Origin: Alviniconcha marisindica
Lineage: Eukaryota > Mollusca > Gastropoda > Provannidae
Direction: 5' to 3'
DNA: 64,000 bases
NCBI GenBank assembly: GCA_018857735.1
Contig: JABMCL010001623.1
Coordinates: 86,001 to 150,000, forward strand
Positions 1 to 12,589 of the stretch are shown here, one piece after another. A program made the translations under genes and the position numbers. The notes beneath the pieces were generated by a model. The model was not told the origin of the DNA, did no database searches, and saw nothing but the letters and a program-made list of their open reading frames with translations. Within the stretch, counting starts at the first letter, position 1. Every line of letters starts with the position of its first letter.

Positions 1-775
1 GAAAAGAAGAAGAAAATCACAGCCAGTTTCAGCTTATTTGATTCAGCTTTAGTTTTGGGGCTCTGTGGGCCATATTTCTGAGAAGAAGCCAGATTCTACT
101 TTTGTTTTAAATTCTTGACCTCTGACTAGCCTGAGTCTAACTGATGAGTGATGGAATCATGGCATTGACTGACGTCATGATGCAGAGTGCTTTGACACTG
201 ATGTCACCAGTTTCCCAAGTTTCTGAGATTATTCTAAGATAAAAAAAAATTTTTTTAAAGTCTTTGGCTTGAATAAATAAAGTCACTGGGTTGAATAGCT
301 GTTTTTGCCTGTAGTTATGCTATATATATATGACTGTATTGTAATTGTGTATGAGGGCGCTTGACTTATTTGCCTTTGGACCTTTGCAGAACTGTTAAGT
401 TTGTTTATTGTTTATACCTTCTAATTCTATAATTTTATTTAAAAAAATCAGTTGCCCAGTTGTGCAGATGATGAATACTTATAAATCACACTATGAGTTG
501 ACTTTTTTTCTTTTCTTTTTTAATAAAAAAAACACACACCTTGTGATGGACTGTGCACACTGATTTAGAATAGAACATTATAATTGTTATGTTTATTATT
601 GACTGTACTGAAGTTGTCTTGCTGTATTCCTTTGTGTAATGGAACAGTGCCATGAGCTCCTAATTCTTTCACAGGGTATAGTGCTATGAAAGAGTTGCTG
701 ACTTATTATCCTGCTGATGTTACCTTTTTTGTTGATTACTTGATAAGTTGATACTATCTGTGCTGTTGATTGCAG
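1..775. other. AT-rich non-coding, presumed RAP1 intron
   Basis: No exon with a supportable frame and splice sites was found. The sequence is AT-rich with T/A runs. The upstream half of the RAP1 BRCT domain is not here, so earlier exons lie outside the window. Confidence 0.5.
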
Positions 776-790
776 CTTGGCTGATGAGAG

Positions 791-897
791 GCTGTGGAAA
801 TCAGGGGTCCGTGCCTGGCGGCTTCTGACCTCTGTTGGCCGACATACATCACTGACTGTGTGGAAGAAAACACCCTGCTGAATATTGAGCTCTACAA
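791..897 (+). CDS. TERF2IP: RAP1 exon: BRCT C-terminal part
   Basis: Encodes the last BRCT helix, with YITDCVEENTLLNIELY in frame, and ends at AA|GTGAGG leaving two bases. The 5' edge is uncertain. The best-looking acceptor (TTGCAG at 770-775) puts two TGA codons in this frame, so a later AG (789-790) is used here. A frame defect or a different acceptor is possible. Confidence 0.6.
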
Positions 898-2937
898 GTG
901 AGGATGATTTGTTGCACTCGATCATTTGTTTCATCTTCTTTCCTTAACTGTTGGTGTGTACACCATGCGCATGTGTGTGTGTTTGCATGCATACTTGAGT
1001 ATGTATGATCAGTGTTGTTTACGTGTGTTTAGTACTGTCATTTGACAAGTGTATGCATTATATGTGTGTGTTTGTGAGTTGCTGTGTGTATGATGCTCAT
1101 ATGTGTTTAGTACTGTCATGTGACAAGTGTATGCATATGTGTATGTTTGTGTGCATACATGTGTATGTTGCTGTGTGTATGATGTTCATGTGTGTTTAGT
1201 ACTGTCACTTGACAAGTGTATGCATGTGTGCATACATGTATGTGTGTAGGTTTGTGTGTGCACTACTTGTTTGCATGTGGTCAGTGTGTTTTTTTTACTT
1301 CAAGAATGCAAATTATTCGTAACATATATTTGTTCATGGCAGCATACGTGTGTGATTATCATTCATTGGTTGTCTGTATAATTATCATAAAAATAGTAAT
1401 TACAGTTCTGTACATAGGACTGCAGAAAACACATCTGGCCGGTCACCCAATTTGGGTGCAATTGTGGGTGAAACAAGATCAAAACCAGTAGCCCATCAAG
1501 CAAGCCATTAAAAAAGAAGGAAAGAAAAAAGAAAAAAAACTTAAATGCTGTATCATAGTGTATGGTCTGTTTTGCACACATTTCTGGCACAGTTTCATTG
1601 CAAATCTCTGCCATGGAAAAGCATTGATCTTGATGGTCACAGATGCAAAGGAGCCTCATTGCTTCATTGTTCTATGACAGTATTTGTTTCAACAGGTGCA
1701 GCGCTGGAACGAGTCTCATGAGGACAATTCCAAGTGGAGATGGGGATGACGATGACATGTCTCCAGCCAAAACAGTCATCAGGGTGCCGGTGCAAAAGAA
1801 AGGGTAGGCTGGCAGGTGTGTGTGTGTGTCTGACTGTGTGTTAACCATTATACTCTTCAGTGTGTGTGTGTGTGACTGTGTGTTAACCGTTATACTCTTC
1901 AGTGTGTGTGTGTCTGACTGTGTGTTAACCGTTATACTTGTCAGTGTGTGTGTGTCTGACTGTGTGTTAACCATTATACTCTTCAGTGTGTGTGTGTCTG
2001 ACTGTGTGTTAACTGTTATACTTGTCAGTGTGTGTGTGTCTGACTGTGTGTTAACTGTTATACTTGTCACGGTGTGTGTCTGTGTGTTAACCATTATAGT
2101 TCTTATAAGTTATACTGTTCAGTGTGTGTGTCAGACTGTGTGTTAACTGTCATACTTGTCTGTGTGTGTGTGTCTGTGTGTTATTGTTAACTGTTATACT
2201 CTTTAGTGTGTGTGTCTGACTGTGTGTTAACTGTTATACTTGTCAGAATGTGTCTGACTGTGTGTTAACTGTTATACACTTCAGTGTGTGTGTGTCTGAC
2301 TGTGTGTTAACTGTTAGACTGTTAGACTCTTCAGTGTGTGTGTGTCTGACTGTGTGTTAACTGTTATACTTGTCAGTGTGTGTCTGACTGTGTGTTAACT
2401 GTTATACTGGTCAGTGTGTGTCTGACTGTGTGTTCACTGTTATACTTGTCAGTGTGTGTGTGACTGTGTGCTGTTAGACTCTTCAGTGTGTGTGTCTGAC
2501 TGTGTGTTAACTGTTATACTTGTTAGTGTGTGTGTGTCTGACTGTGTGTTAACTGTTAGACTCTTCAGTGTGTGTGTGCCTGACTGTGTGTTAACTGTTA
2601 AAATACTCTTCAGTGTGTGTGTGTCTGTGTGTGAACTGTTATACACTTCAGTGTGTGTGTCTGACTGTGTATTATACTCTTTAATGGTTGACAATGACAT
2701 GCTCACCAAGCAGGGTTTGTGTATAATAATAACTGGTAATTTCCTTTGTTTTACCAGTTAAGATCAGCACAGGGAAAAAATCAGCAGTTGGTCAGATGTA
2801 CCAGCCTTTATTTTGTTTAACTGATTCTCAACAATAACAACAACAACAAAAGAGAAAAAAAAGAAAACACGAAAAGAAGAAGGAAAAAAAGAAACAAAAC
2901 AAAAACACAAAAAACACACAGAGGGAGAGTGCATGAG

Positions 2938-2968
<31 letters not shown>

Positions 2969-2983
2969 CATGCATGTGTGTGC

Positions 2984-3038
<55 letters not shown>

Positions 3039-6000
3039 TGTGTGTGTATGTGTGTGTGTGTGCGTGTGTGCATGCATGTGTGTGCGTGTGTGTGTGTGTG
3101 TGTGTACGTGTGTGAGATAGAGAGAGAGAGAGGGAAAGGAGCAGGGTGTTTTCTAGTAAAGACGGCTGTGAATCTGACAGGTTTCCATGGACCACTTTCG
3201 CCACCTTATAGATGCCACACTGGTTTGAAAACTAACACAATCACTACCAAGTACATGACAGAATTATAGTGCAGTATATTGCCGTGTTGTATTTCCCAAG
3301 TGGCTGACGAGTGACATGCGTACCAAGTACATGACTGCAAGGAACTTGAACGTGACCTCATGTACGTGGTTCACTTGACTTAACTGAGTGACACTTGGCA
3401 GCAGAGTTGTAAGGAAGTGTACTTTTGTGCTGTATTTCTCACACTGAAGGCTACTAACAACTCTGGGTGATTGTGTGACAGGCGCATGAAATACACCAAG
3501 GCGGAGGACATGAACATGCTCAAGTATCTGATGCAGAATGGCGAGTACCAGCGAGCGAAGGGCGTGGCTGTGTGGCGTACCATGGAGAAACTGCAGGTAC
3601 TGTTTGCCGATCAGAAGCATGCGGACGTTGCAGTGTGCATGCTGTGTGTCGTACCATGGAGAAACTGCAGGTACTGTTTGCCTGTCGGAAGCGTGCGGAC
3701 ATTGCAGCGTGCATGCTGTGTGTCGTACCATGGAGAAACTGCAGGTACTGTTTGCCGGTCGGAGCGTGCGGACGTTGTAGTGTGCATGCTGTGTGTCATA
3801 CCATGGAGAAACTGCAGGTACTGTTTGCCTGTCGGAAGCGTGCGGGCGTTGCAGTGTGCATGCTGTGTGTCGTACCATGGAGAAACTGCAGGTACTGTTT
3901 GCCTGTCGGAAGCGTGCGGGCGTTGCAGTGTGCATGCTGTGTGGTGTACCATGGAGAAACTGCAGGTACTGTTTGCCTGTCGGAAGCGTGCGGGCGTTGC
4001 AGTGTGCAAGCTGTGTGGTGTACCATGGAGAAACTGTAGGTACTGTTTGCCTGCCAGAAGTGTGCGGACGTTTCAGTGTGCATGCTGTGTGGCGTACCAT
4101 GGAGAAACTGCAGGTACTGTTTGCCTGTTGGAAGCGTGCGGACATTGCAGCGTGCATGCTGTGTGTCATACCATGGATAAACTGCAGGTACTGTTTGCCT
4201 GTCGGAAGCGTGTGGGCGTTGCAGTGTGCATGCTGTGTGGTGTACCTTGGAAAAACTGCAGGTACTGTTTGCCTGCCAGAAGTGTGCAGATGTTGCAGCG
4301 TGCATGCTGTGTGTCTTACCATGGAGAAACTGCAGGCACTGTTTGCCTGCCAGAAGTGTGCAGACATTGCAGCATGCATGCTGTGTGTTGTACCATGGAG
4401 AAACTGCAGGTACTGTTTGCCTGTTGGAAGCATGTGGGTGTTGCAGTGTGCATGCTGTGTGGTGTACCGTGGAGAAACTGCAGGTACCATCTACCTGTCA
4501 GAAGCATGCGGATGTTGTAATGTGCATGGGATAAACTCACTGAGGGGGCTAAGCTGCCAGTCACACAAACAGCCTCAGCCCGTCTCAGTGTCACAAATGG
4601 CATCACAATGTCACAAATGACATCTCAGTGTCACAAATGGCATCACAATATCACAAATGACATCACAGTGCCACAAATGGCATCACAATGTCACAAATGA
4701 CATCACTGTGACACAGATGAGGTCACAGTGTCACAAATGACATCGCAATGTTACAAATGACATCACAGTATCACAAAGGACATCACAATATCACAAATGG
4801 CAGTGATGACAACAAAGAGAACAAGACGTGTTTTTCAGATCACAGGGCGCTCAATCCAATCCATGATGACACGTTTGATGTTTAGTATGACGATGATGGT
4901 GACGATGATGACAAAAGATGTATTTTTTCAGATCACAGACCACTCAGGCTCAGTCTATGATGACTCGTTACCGTGACGTCATCATCCGCAACCTAGACTG
5001 CTACAACATCCCCGACTATTGGAAGTCGTGTCTGACAGGCAACTTGGCTCTTGCTGCCCACACCCCACTGCCAGATGCTGGTTGGTTTCTTTCTGGCCCG
5101 TTGGTTATTCCTCCTTCACTCCCTCTGTCGCTGTTGGTTGGATTATCTGCACTGGTCAGTTATAGGGATTTCAGGAAGAAAGAAAAAAACTAAACAAGAA
5201 GCATCTTCTTGTCCCATGGAAGGTTCTCCACTGGGAGCATTGGGTTTTTTGTTTGTTGTTGTGGGTTTTTTCTTGGAGGTGATGGGTGGGGGGTGGGGGG
5301 AGAGTCTTCACTGAGAACTTTCAATGGTTTCTTAATCTTCTAGGGTGTGTTTATTTGTTGGTCACTTTTATATAGCGCTATTTTCTGCTCTCAAGCAGAC
5401 TCGCTGCGCTCGCATGTGATTCTACAGGTAAGTATTTATCAACCCTCGAGTCCATGTGAAAGTGCCAGGACAGCGAAGTGCAGAAAATAGTAGAGTGTGT
5501 GTTTGTTGCCAGGAGAGCAAAGAGCAGAAAATACTAAAGTGTTTGTTGCCAGGACAGTGAAGAGCAGAAAATACTAAAGAGCGTGTGTTTGTTGCCAGGA
5601 CAGCAAAGAGCAGAAAATACTAAAGAGTGTATATTTGTTGCCAGGACAGCAAAGAGAGAAAATACTAGAGTGTCATGTTGCCAGGACAGCAAAGAGCAGA
5701 AAATACTAAGTGTGTTCAGAAAAAATACTAAGTGTGTGTTTGTTGCCAGGAAGTGAAGAGCAGAAAATACTAAAGAGAGTGTTTGTTGCCAGGACAGCAA
5801 AGAGCAGAAAATACTAAGAGTGTGTGTTTGTTGCCAGGACAGTGAAGAGCAGAAAATACTAAAGAGTGTGTGTTTGTTGCCAGGACAGCAAAGAGCAGAA
5901 AATACTAAAGAGGTGTGTTTGTTGCCAGGACAGCAAAGAGCAGAAAATACTAAAGAGTGTTATTTGTTGCCAGGACAGCAAAGAGCAGAAAATACTAGAG

Positions 6001-8530
6001 TGTCTGTTGCCAGGACAGCAAAGAGCAGAAAATACTCAAGCATGTGTGTTTGTTGCCAGGATAGTGAAGAGCAGAAAATACTAAAGAGAGTGTGTTTCTT
6101 GCCAGGACAGCAAAGAGCAGAAAATACTAAAGAGTTGTGTTTGTTGCCGGACAGTGAAGAGCAGAAATACTAAAGAGTGGGTTTGTTGCCAGGACAGCAA
6201 AGAGCAGAAATACTAAAGAGTGAGCATCAGGTGTTGTTGCCAGGACAGCAAAGAGCAGAAATACTAAAGCATGTGGGTTTGTTGCCAGGACAGCAAAGAG
6301 CAGAAAATACTAAAGAGTGTGTGTTTGTTGCCAGGACAGCAAAGAGCAGAAAATACTAAAGAGTATTTGTTGCCGAGACTGTGAAGAGCAGAAAATACTA
6401 AAGAGTGGGTTTGTTGCAGGCGGCAGTGATCAGCAGGCTGTTGAGAAGAGCCCAGAAACCTCTGCTCCATCTCCAAGGTGAGCATCAGGCATAGTTTTCA
6501 CATTTCTGAATCACAGTCTCTGTAGCTTGGGGTGTGCATCACTGACATTTTTTCTGGTCTTTTGTCACCCTGACATTGAAATTGAAGAATCAGTCAAACT
6601 TGAAATATATGTTACATTTGCTATCTGCATGCTGCCACATGTTCCATGTTCATTTGTGATACTTTTTGTCTTAGGTTGGGGTATAAAGACAGGTTTTTGT
6701 TGCACTGGCCTGTGCTGGATTCTTTGTTTTTGTCTCATCCTAAAGGGAAAATGCTTTTAATTGATGAATGTGAGGATGTTGAAATGATTTGAAAATGAAT
6801 CAGCTTGTTAGCACAACTACAGTGGCACACAATCATCAACCACGTGCAGAATTGTTGAACATCTGTTGCCAGCACTTCCAGGATGCCCCAGGAACAAGAT
6901 CCGTCACTTCCAGTGCAAGAGGACCTGGATGACTTCATCACACTGGATCTTGAGGAAGAGGAAGATGAGTTTGACCGACAGTTGATACTGATGACCACTT
7001 CTCCTAAAGAAAGGGAGACGGCTGTTGCTGCCAAAAAACCTTCCCCGAGGTCCTCTGGGTCCCCTCCACATTCCCAAGTGGAACCTTCGCCAGCAAAAAC
7101 TTCACCTCCGAAGAAAAGACTGCGAGCCCCTCAGGGACAGGATGGAGGGGCTGAAGTACCTGTGCACAGCAGTGAAGATGAAGGTATTGCGTCACCATCG
7201 AAGAAAAAACTGCATAGCAGCTACCGCCAGTGTCAAAAAATTGCAAGTCGGGGACAGGGAAGTGGCGATGGAGATGAGGTGAAGGGACGCACGTCACATC
7301 GTTTGAGGAACCGTGTCCCTATTTCCCCGTCCGAGGAAGAGCGCACTGATCCTGGTTCTGCACCTCCAGTTGAAACGGAGACCAGGCGGCATGCGACGCG
7401 CAGCAGGGGTTTGCCAGCGCCACGCAAACCAGATCGTCAAGGACCAGGCTCTTCAGAAAGTGGGACAAGAAGCAGCGTTTTGAACCCAGAGTCTGAAAAA
7501 GCAGAATCACGAAAGTCAAAGTCCCTGAGGCCAGACCCATCCACAAAGCCCTCCACCAGGGCCCTGTCTAGCCCAGGGGGTTGGAGGGTCCTGAGGAGTT
7601 CACAGAGTTCTCCTCGCAGACTCAGGACATGGTTGCCCCAGGATTCCTCTCCATCCAAACGGAAGTTCAGGAGCTCACCGTCTCAGCAGAAGACCGCACC
7701 CTCAGCTGAACATTCCCCTCCGCCTAAGCGGACACCAGAGAAAAGGAGCTTGCCCTCAAAACAGAAGGCAGCATCCTCGGCTCAAAACTCGCAGCGGCCT
7801 CCGTCTCATCTGGCTGAAGACGGAGGAGAGGAGAGCTCACCAGCGGCTCAGTCCTGTCAGTCCCCATCGGCACAGCAACCGTCCACATCCAGTGTCCGCC
7901 GAAGGTCTGAATCGCCGGCAGACGTGCAGCCAGCTCCATCGCTTCACTCCAGCAGAGGAAAGAGGCTAGTGAGGAGAACCCTGGACACTGAGGCTTACAG
8001 ATCAGCAAGAGAAAGGAACGCAAAGGAAGGGATGAGGAGGGGACCAAAAAAAGTTTCAAACGAGGTCAGTCCCAATCACAAGAAGTCTTCCAGTCAAGCA
8101 GGGGTTCAAGAGGATTCATCCCACCTGGACATCACAGATGAGGAGCAGGAGGCGCCACGGCGTAGGGGCCCCAGAAGAAAGGAAAACCATCGCCCGCAAG
8201 GACTGGCGCAAGGCGAGAGAGTCAGCGTGTGGCTGGTGGTGAATTAACCCCGCCTGGTGGCAGCAGCTCCGCAGAGGAAGAAGACGTGAGGGCGGTGGAG
8301 GAAGAAGACGTGAGGGCGGTGGAGGAAGGAAGAGAGATCCAGGGCAGCACCAGACCCCAGGGGAAGACGCAGAGCTCCAGGGACAGGACGACCTCGTCCC
8401 GTCATATTGTGAGTCACACACTCTGCGTCTTTGTTTCTGGTGTTCCTCAACTCTGAGGTACACCCAGTGCTGGGTGAGACGGTAGTGTGCACAACCGTTT
8501 CCCCACACCTGTTTATGCTATCATAATATA

Positions 8531-8591
<61 letters not shown>

Positions 8592-10340
8592 GGTGCAATG
8601 ATACCCAGTGCTCCTGCAGTTGAACTCCTACTGCAGGAATTTGAATAATTTCATGAATAATCTTCATATCATCAAGATTACAATAGCTGAAAGCAATCCT
8701 GACATGGAATTTTTAACAAACATGTTGCTTTAGCCCTAACTGGGTGGCTAGAAATAATAAATTGTCAGGTTTGGACCATTCTATGTCTTACTTACAGTTA
8801 GCACTGCCGACTTCTCTCAGTTATGTCACAGATACTTGCCATTTCATTGTCACCACGTCAGTGACCGGACTGCAATGAGTTTAATCAATCAATCAATCAA
8901 ATCAAATCAATCTTTATTATTCATCAATATACAGAGCATAAAAATGAAAATTTTACTTTGACACATGGACTCAAGACTCAAGAAGGTACATTTAAAATAA
9001 CAATGAAATAAAATAAAAGGTAAAAGAAATATATATATATATGTATATATCTCACTCTCACATTCTCTCCCCCTCTCGCCCGCCCCGGCTTTTTCCACAA
9101 ACATACACCCGCAAACACATGTGTAATGTTCAAAACACGCGCGCGCACACACACACGGGCACACGCCCGCACGCACGCACTCACGCACACATACACGGAG
9201 CCCCCCCCTCTCCATACACACACACACACACACACACACACTACATTGCTTAAAACATATTAAATTCTAAAACTTGTTACCAGATTTTTTCAGTGTCATG
9301 AACTTGGAGGCAGTAGGATCTTGTGGTTGTGTCCCTTAGTTGATTTTCACATTTTGCTTGCTTTCTTTGCCAGTGGTCCAAGTTAATTTTTGTGTGGCAA
9401 ATCTGTTTAACTGTGAACTGTTTTCACAAATTGATCAGTCAGTAAATAACAGTTATGGTTTTAGCTTCACACAGAGACGTGTTACACTGCTTACACTGCA
9501 CTGTTATTCTGCTTTAACGCTTTTACAGCATCAGTTTGTTGAAAGTACACGGTTTTTAGAACCTTTACATAAATAATGTCTATTTTGTGATCATGTACCT
9601 GATAACTTGATTTTTTTTTTTTTAAATTTCTTTTCTCCCTTTAGTATACAAAATGTTGCAATAACAAACAGTAAACAAGAGCATGTCTTCTAAGTGTTAA
9701 TTTCCATTCCTACATGGGCGTACATTGGACTTGTACAACCCCTGCTGCGTTGGACTTGTCCAACCCCTGCGCTCTGCAGGATGGGTTGTACCCATTTAGT
9801 TTTCACAGCAAAGAGCTGGGGGGTTAGGGGGGACAGATTGTGTTCAGAGAGGCTACTGATCTAATAGAAAGGAAGTTATGTGCATTACTTCTGACTTCAA
9901 TACGCTCTTCTTCTGACACCCGCATGCTGGAAATCCAACAATACAAACGCAAGACTCATGGCTTCCGTGCCTTCTCTTGCTTTGGACTCCACATTTGGAA
10001 TTCACTCCCACAAGATCTTAGACACTGCTCAACCCTGTCATCTTTTAAAGCCAAACTGAAAACCTTCCTCTTCTCGCAATATTTCCATCCTAACTAATAT
10101 CAGTACCCAGTTTCTGCTACAGGCATTGTGTATGCGTGTGTGTGTGTGTAGTGCATTTTTTAAATTATTTTTTTATAATACTTTATGTAAATTGTTTTGG
10201 TAGGACTATGCTCTACATGTGTATAGAATATCATATTTAGGTTAATATGTATCATAATAATAATAAATAATTCTTATAAAGCGCTATTCTTTAACTGCAC
10301 TGTGAGCATTCAGGGCGTAGATGAGCGCATGATAAATGTA

Positions 10341-10386
<46 letters not shown>

Positions 10387-12529
10387 TCACAGGTAATTAG
10401 TGTCCCTGAATTGAGGCAGAGCTGGTTTTTCATGTATGATTAGACTTGTGGTGCATGCAGAGAGCCGCACCATATGGTGAATGTTTTGTTTTTGATTTTT
10501 GATTTTTTTGGTTTGTTTTCCTTTTCAGATGCAGGCTTTCATTTGTTCTGATGAAGAAGGTATAGTGTGTGTGTGTGTGTGTGTGGTGTGTGTGTGTGTG
10601 TGTGTGTGTGGGTGCGTGCATGTGTGTGTGTGTGTGTGTGTGTATGTGTGTGTGCATGTGTATGTGTGTTTGTGTGTGTGTGTGTGTGCATTCATGTGTG
10701 TGTGTGTGCATGTGCATGCATTCATGAGTATGTGTGTGCTCATGTGTGTCTGTGTATGTGTGCATGTGCGTGCATTCATGTGTGTGTGTGTGTGTTTATG
10801 TGTGCATACACACACACAGACCTGCATACATGAGTCTGTGCTTGTATTATCTGGTTTAAGTATTTTAAAAACCAGAAGCGTGCGCACACTTATACACACC
10901 AAGAAAGTTTGAAGAGGAGAGAAAACCAAAACGGTAACCACAAAGAAACAACAAAGATGTCACCAGTGGGGGAAGCTCTTTAACACTAACAGTTGCAGAC
11001 CTTGGAACCTGATCAAACGACTGTACCGATCTTTGTGTTTGGGCAGATGCAGAGCCTGGGACTGTGAGTTCAGCGGGCAGATACCAGGAGCAGAGGAGGA
11101 TGACGACCCTGGGGGTGGTGCGGGTATGTGTGCTGGCCTGTCTTCCTGAATACCCAGTGATAGTTCAGACTTTACAGTGTGGCGTGGATAGGTCTGACAC
11201 TATGCCCAGTTCATCTGTGGATCAGGCTTTACAGTACATTGTGGTGTGGATAGGTCTGTGTGGGTAGGTGGATAGGTCTGTCACTGCACAGTTTGTCTGT
11301 GGATCAGATTTTACAGTGTGGTGTGAATATGTCTGGCATTGTGCACAGTTCACACTTTACTGTGTGGTGTGAATAGGTCTGGCACTGTGCACAGTTCACA
11401 CTTTGCTGTGGGGTGTGAATAGGTCTGGCACTGTGCACAGTTCACACTTTACTGTGTGGTGTGAATAGGTCTGGCACTGTGCATAGTTCAAAATTTACAG
11501 TGTGGTGTGGATAGGTCTGGCACTGGGCACAGTTCATTTGTAGACAGCCATCACTGAACAACCCACTGCACCAACATGACTGATCAATTCATCTGGGTAC
11601 AGGGTCCACATTATCTGGTAATTTCCATTATTTTACCGGTTAAGATCAGCATATACCAGAAGAGAAGTCAGCAGTCATTCAGCAACACTGTCATTTTGTT
11701 TGACCACTTCTAAAAAAAAAATGAAAACAAAAAATGAATACAGCACACAGAGAGAGAATGCATGAGGCATGTGTGTGTGTGTGTGTGCGTTATATGGGTA
11801 AGGGAGCAGGGTGTTGACTAGCAGAGTTCTGGTAGTAGTATAGATGGCCCTGACTAGTTACAGTGACTGACTCACCAGTTTCTGTGAACCACTTTCTCCA
11901 CTCAATAGATCTCACACTGGTTTGAAAAATGTATGATCACTGGGGTATCTCTCTCTCTCTCTTTTAAATTTAAATTTTGTATATATATGTATATGCTTGT
12001 GGGTGTGGGTGATGTGCTTTGATTTTGGTTAGGTGTGTATAATGCACCATCGCTTAGCTTCCAATCTTGTTAGATCATAGATGTGATCTCGTTTTATTCA
12101 TAGATAGTGAGATAGTCATTATTCTGTCGCTTTCCTTTATTCGTTAATATGATTTTGTAATTCTCTCTCTCTCTCCCTCTCTCTCCAGAAAATGTGTTTT
12201 GAATTTGTCTTACTTTGCTTTATTATTGCTCAGTTTGTATGTTGTGAAGTTTTAGACAAAAATTAGTTTTTGTTTTGTTTTTAAGTCTCCTTCCCTCCCC
12301 CCCCCCCCCCCCCCGCATAATTATTTGTATTCTTGTTTGATGTAGTGAGCATTGCTGTGTGTGTCATCAGGAACAGATTTGCAAAAAACTGACTCACGCT
12401 TAAATCTCTATCCTTGTGTAATAAAGTATTATCTTCTCTTCTCTCTCTCTGTGTTATATATATATGTATATCGCTCAGTGGTAGATCAGTGCTTAAATCT
12501 CTATCCTTGTGTAATAAAGTATTCTCTTT

Positions 12530-12589
<60 letters not shown>

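Noticed and set aside
3264..4490. 408-codon minus-strand frame, and plus-strand frames of up to 349 codons over the same interval
   Set aside because: They are read through the 74-bp array, where all frames happen to be open; only 3482-3596 is supported as coding.
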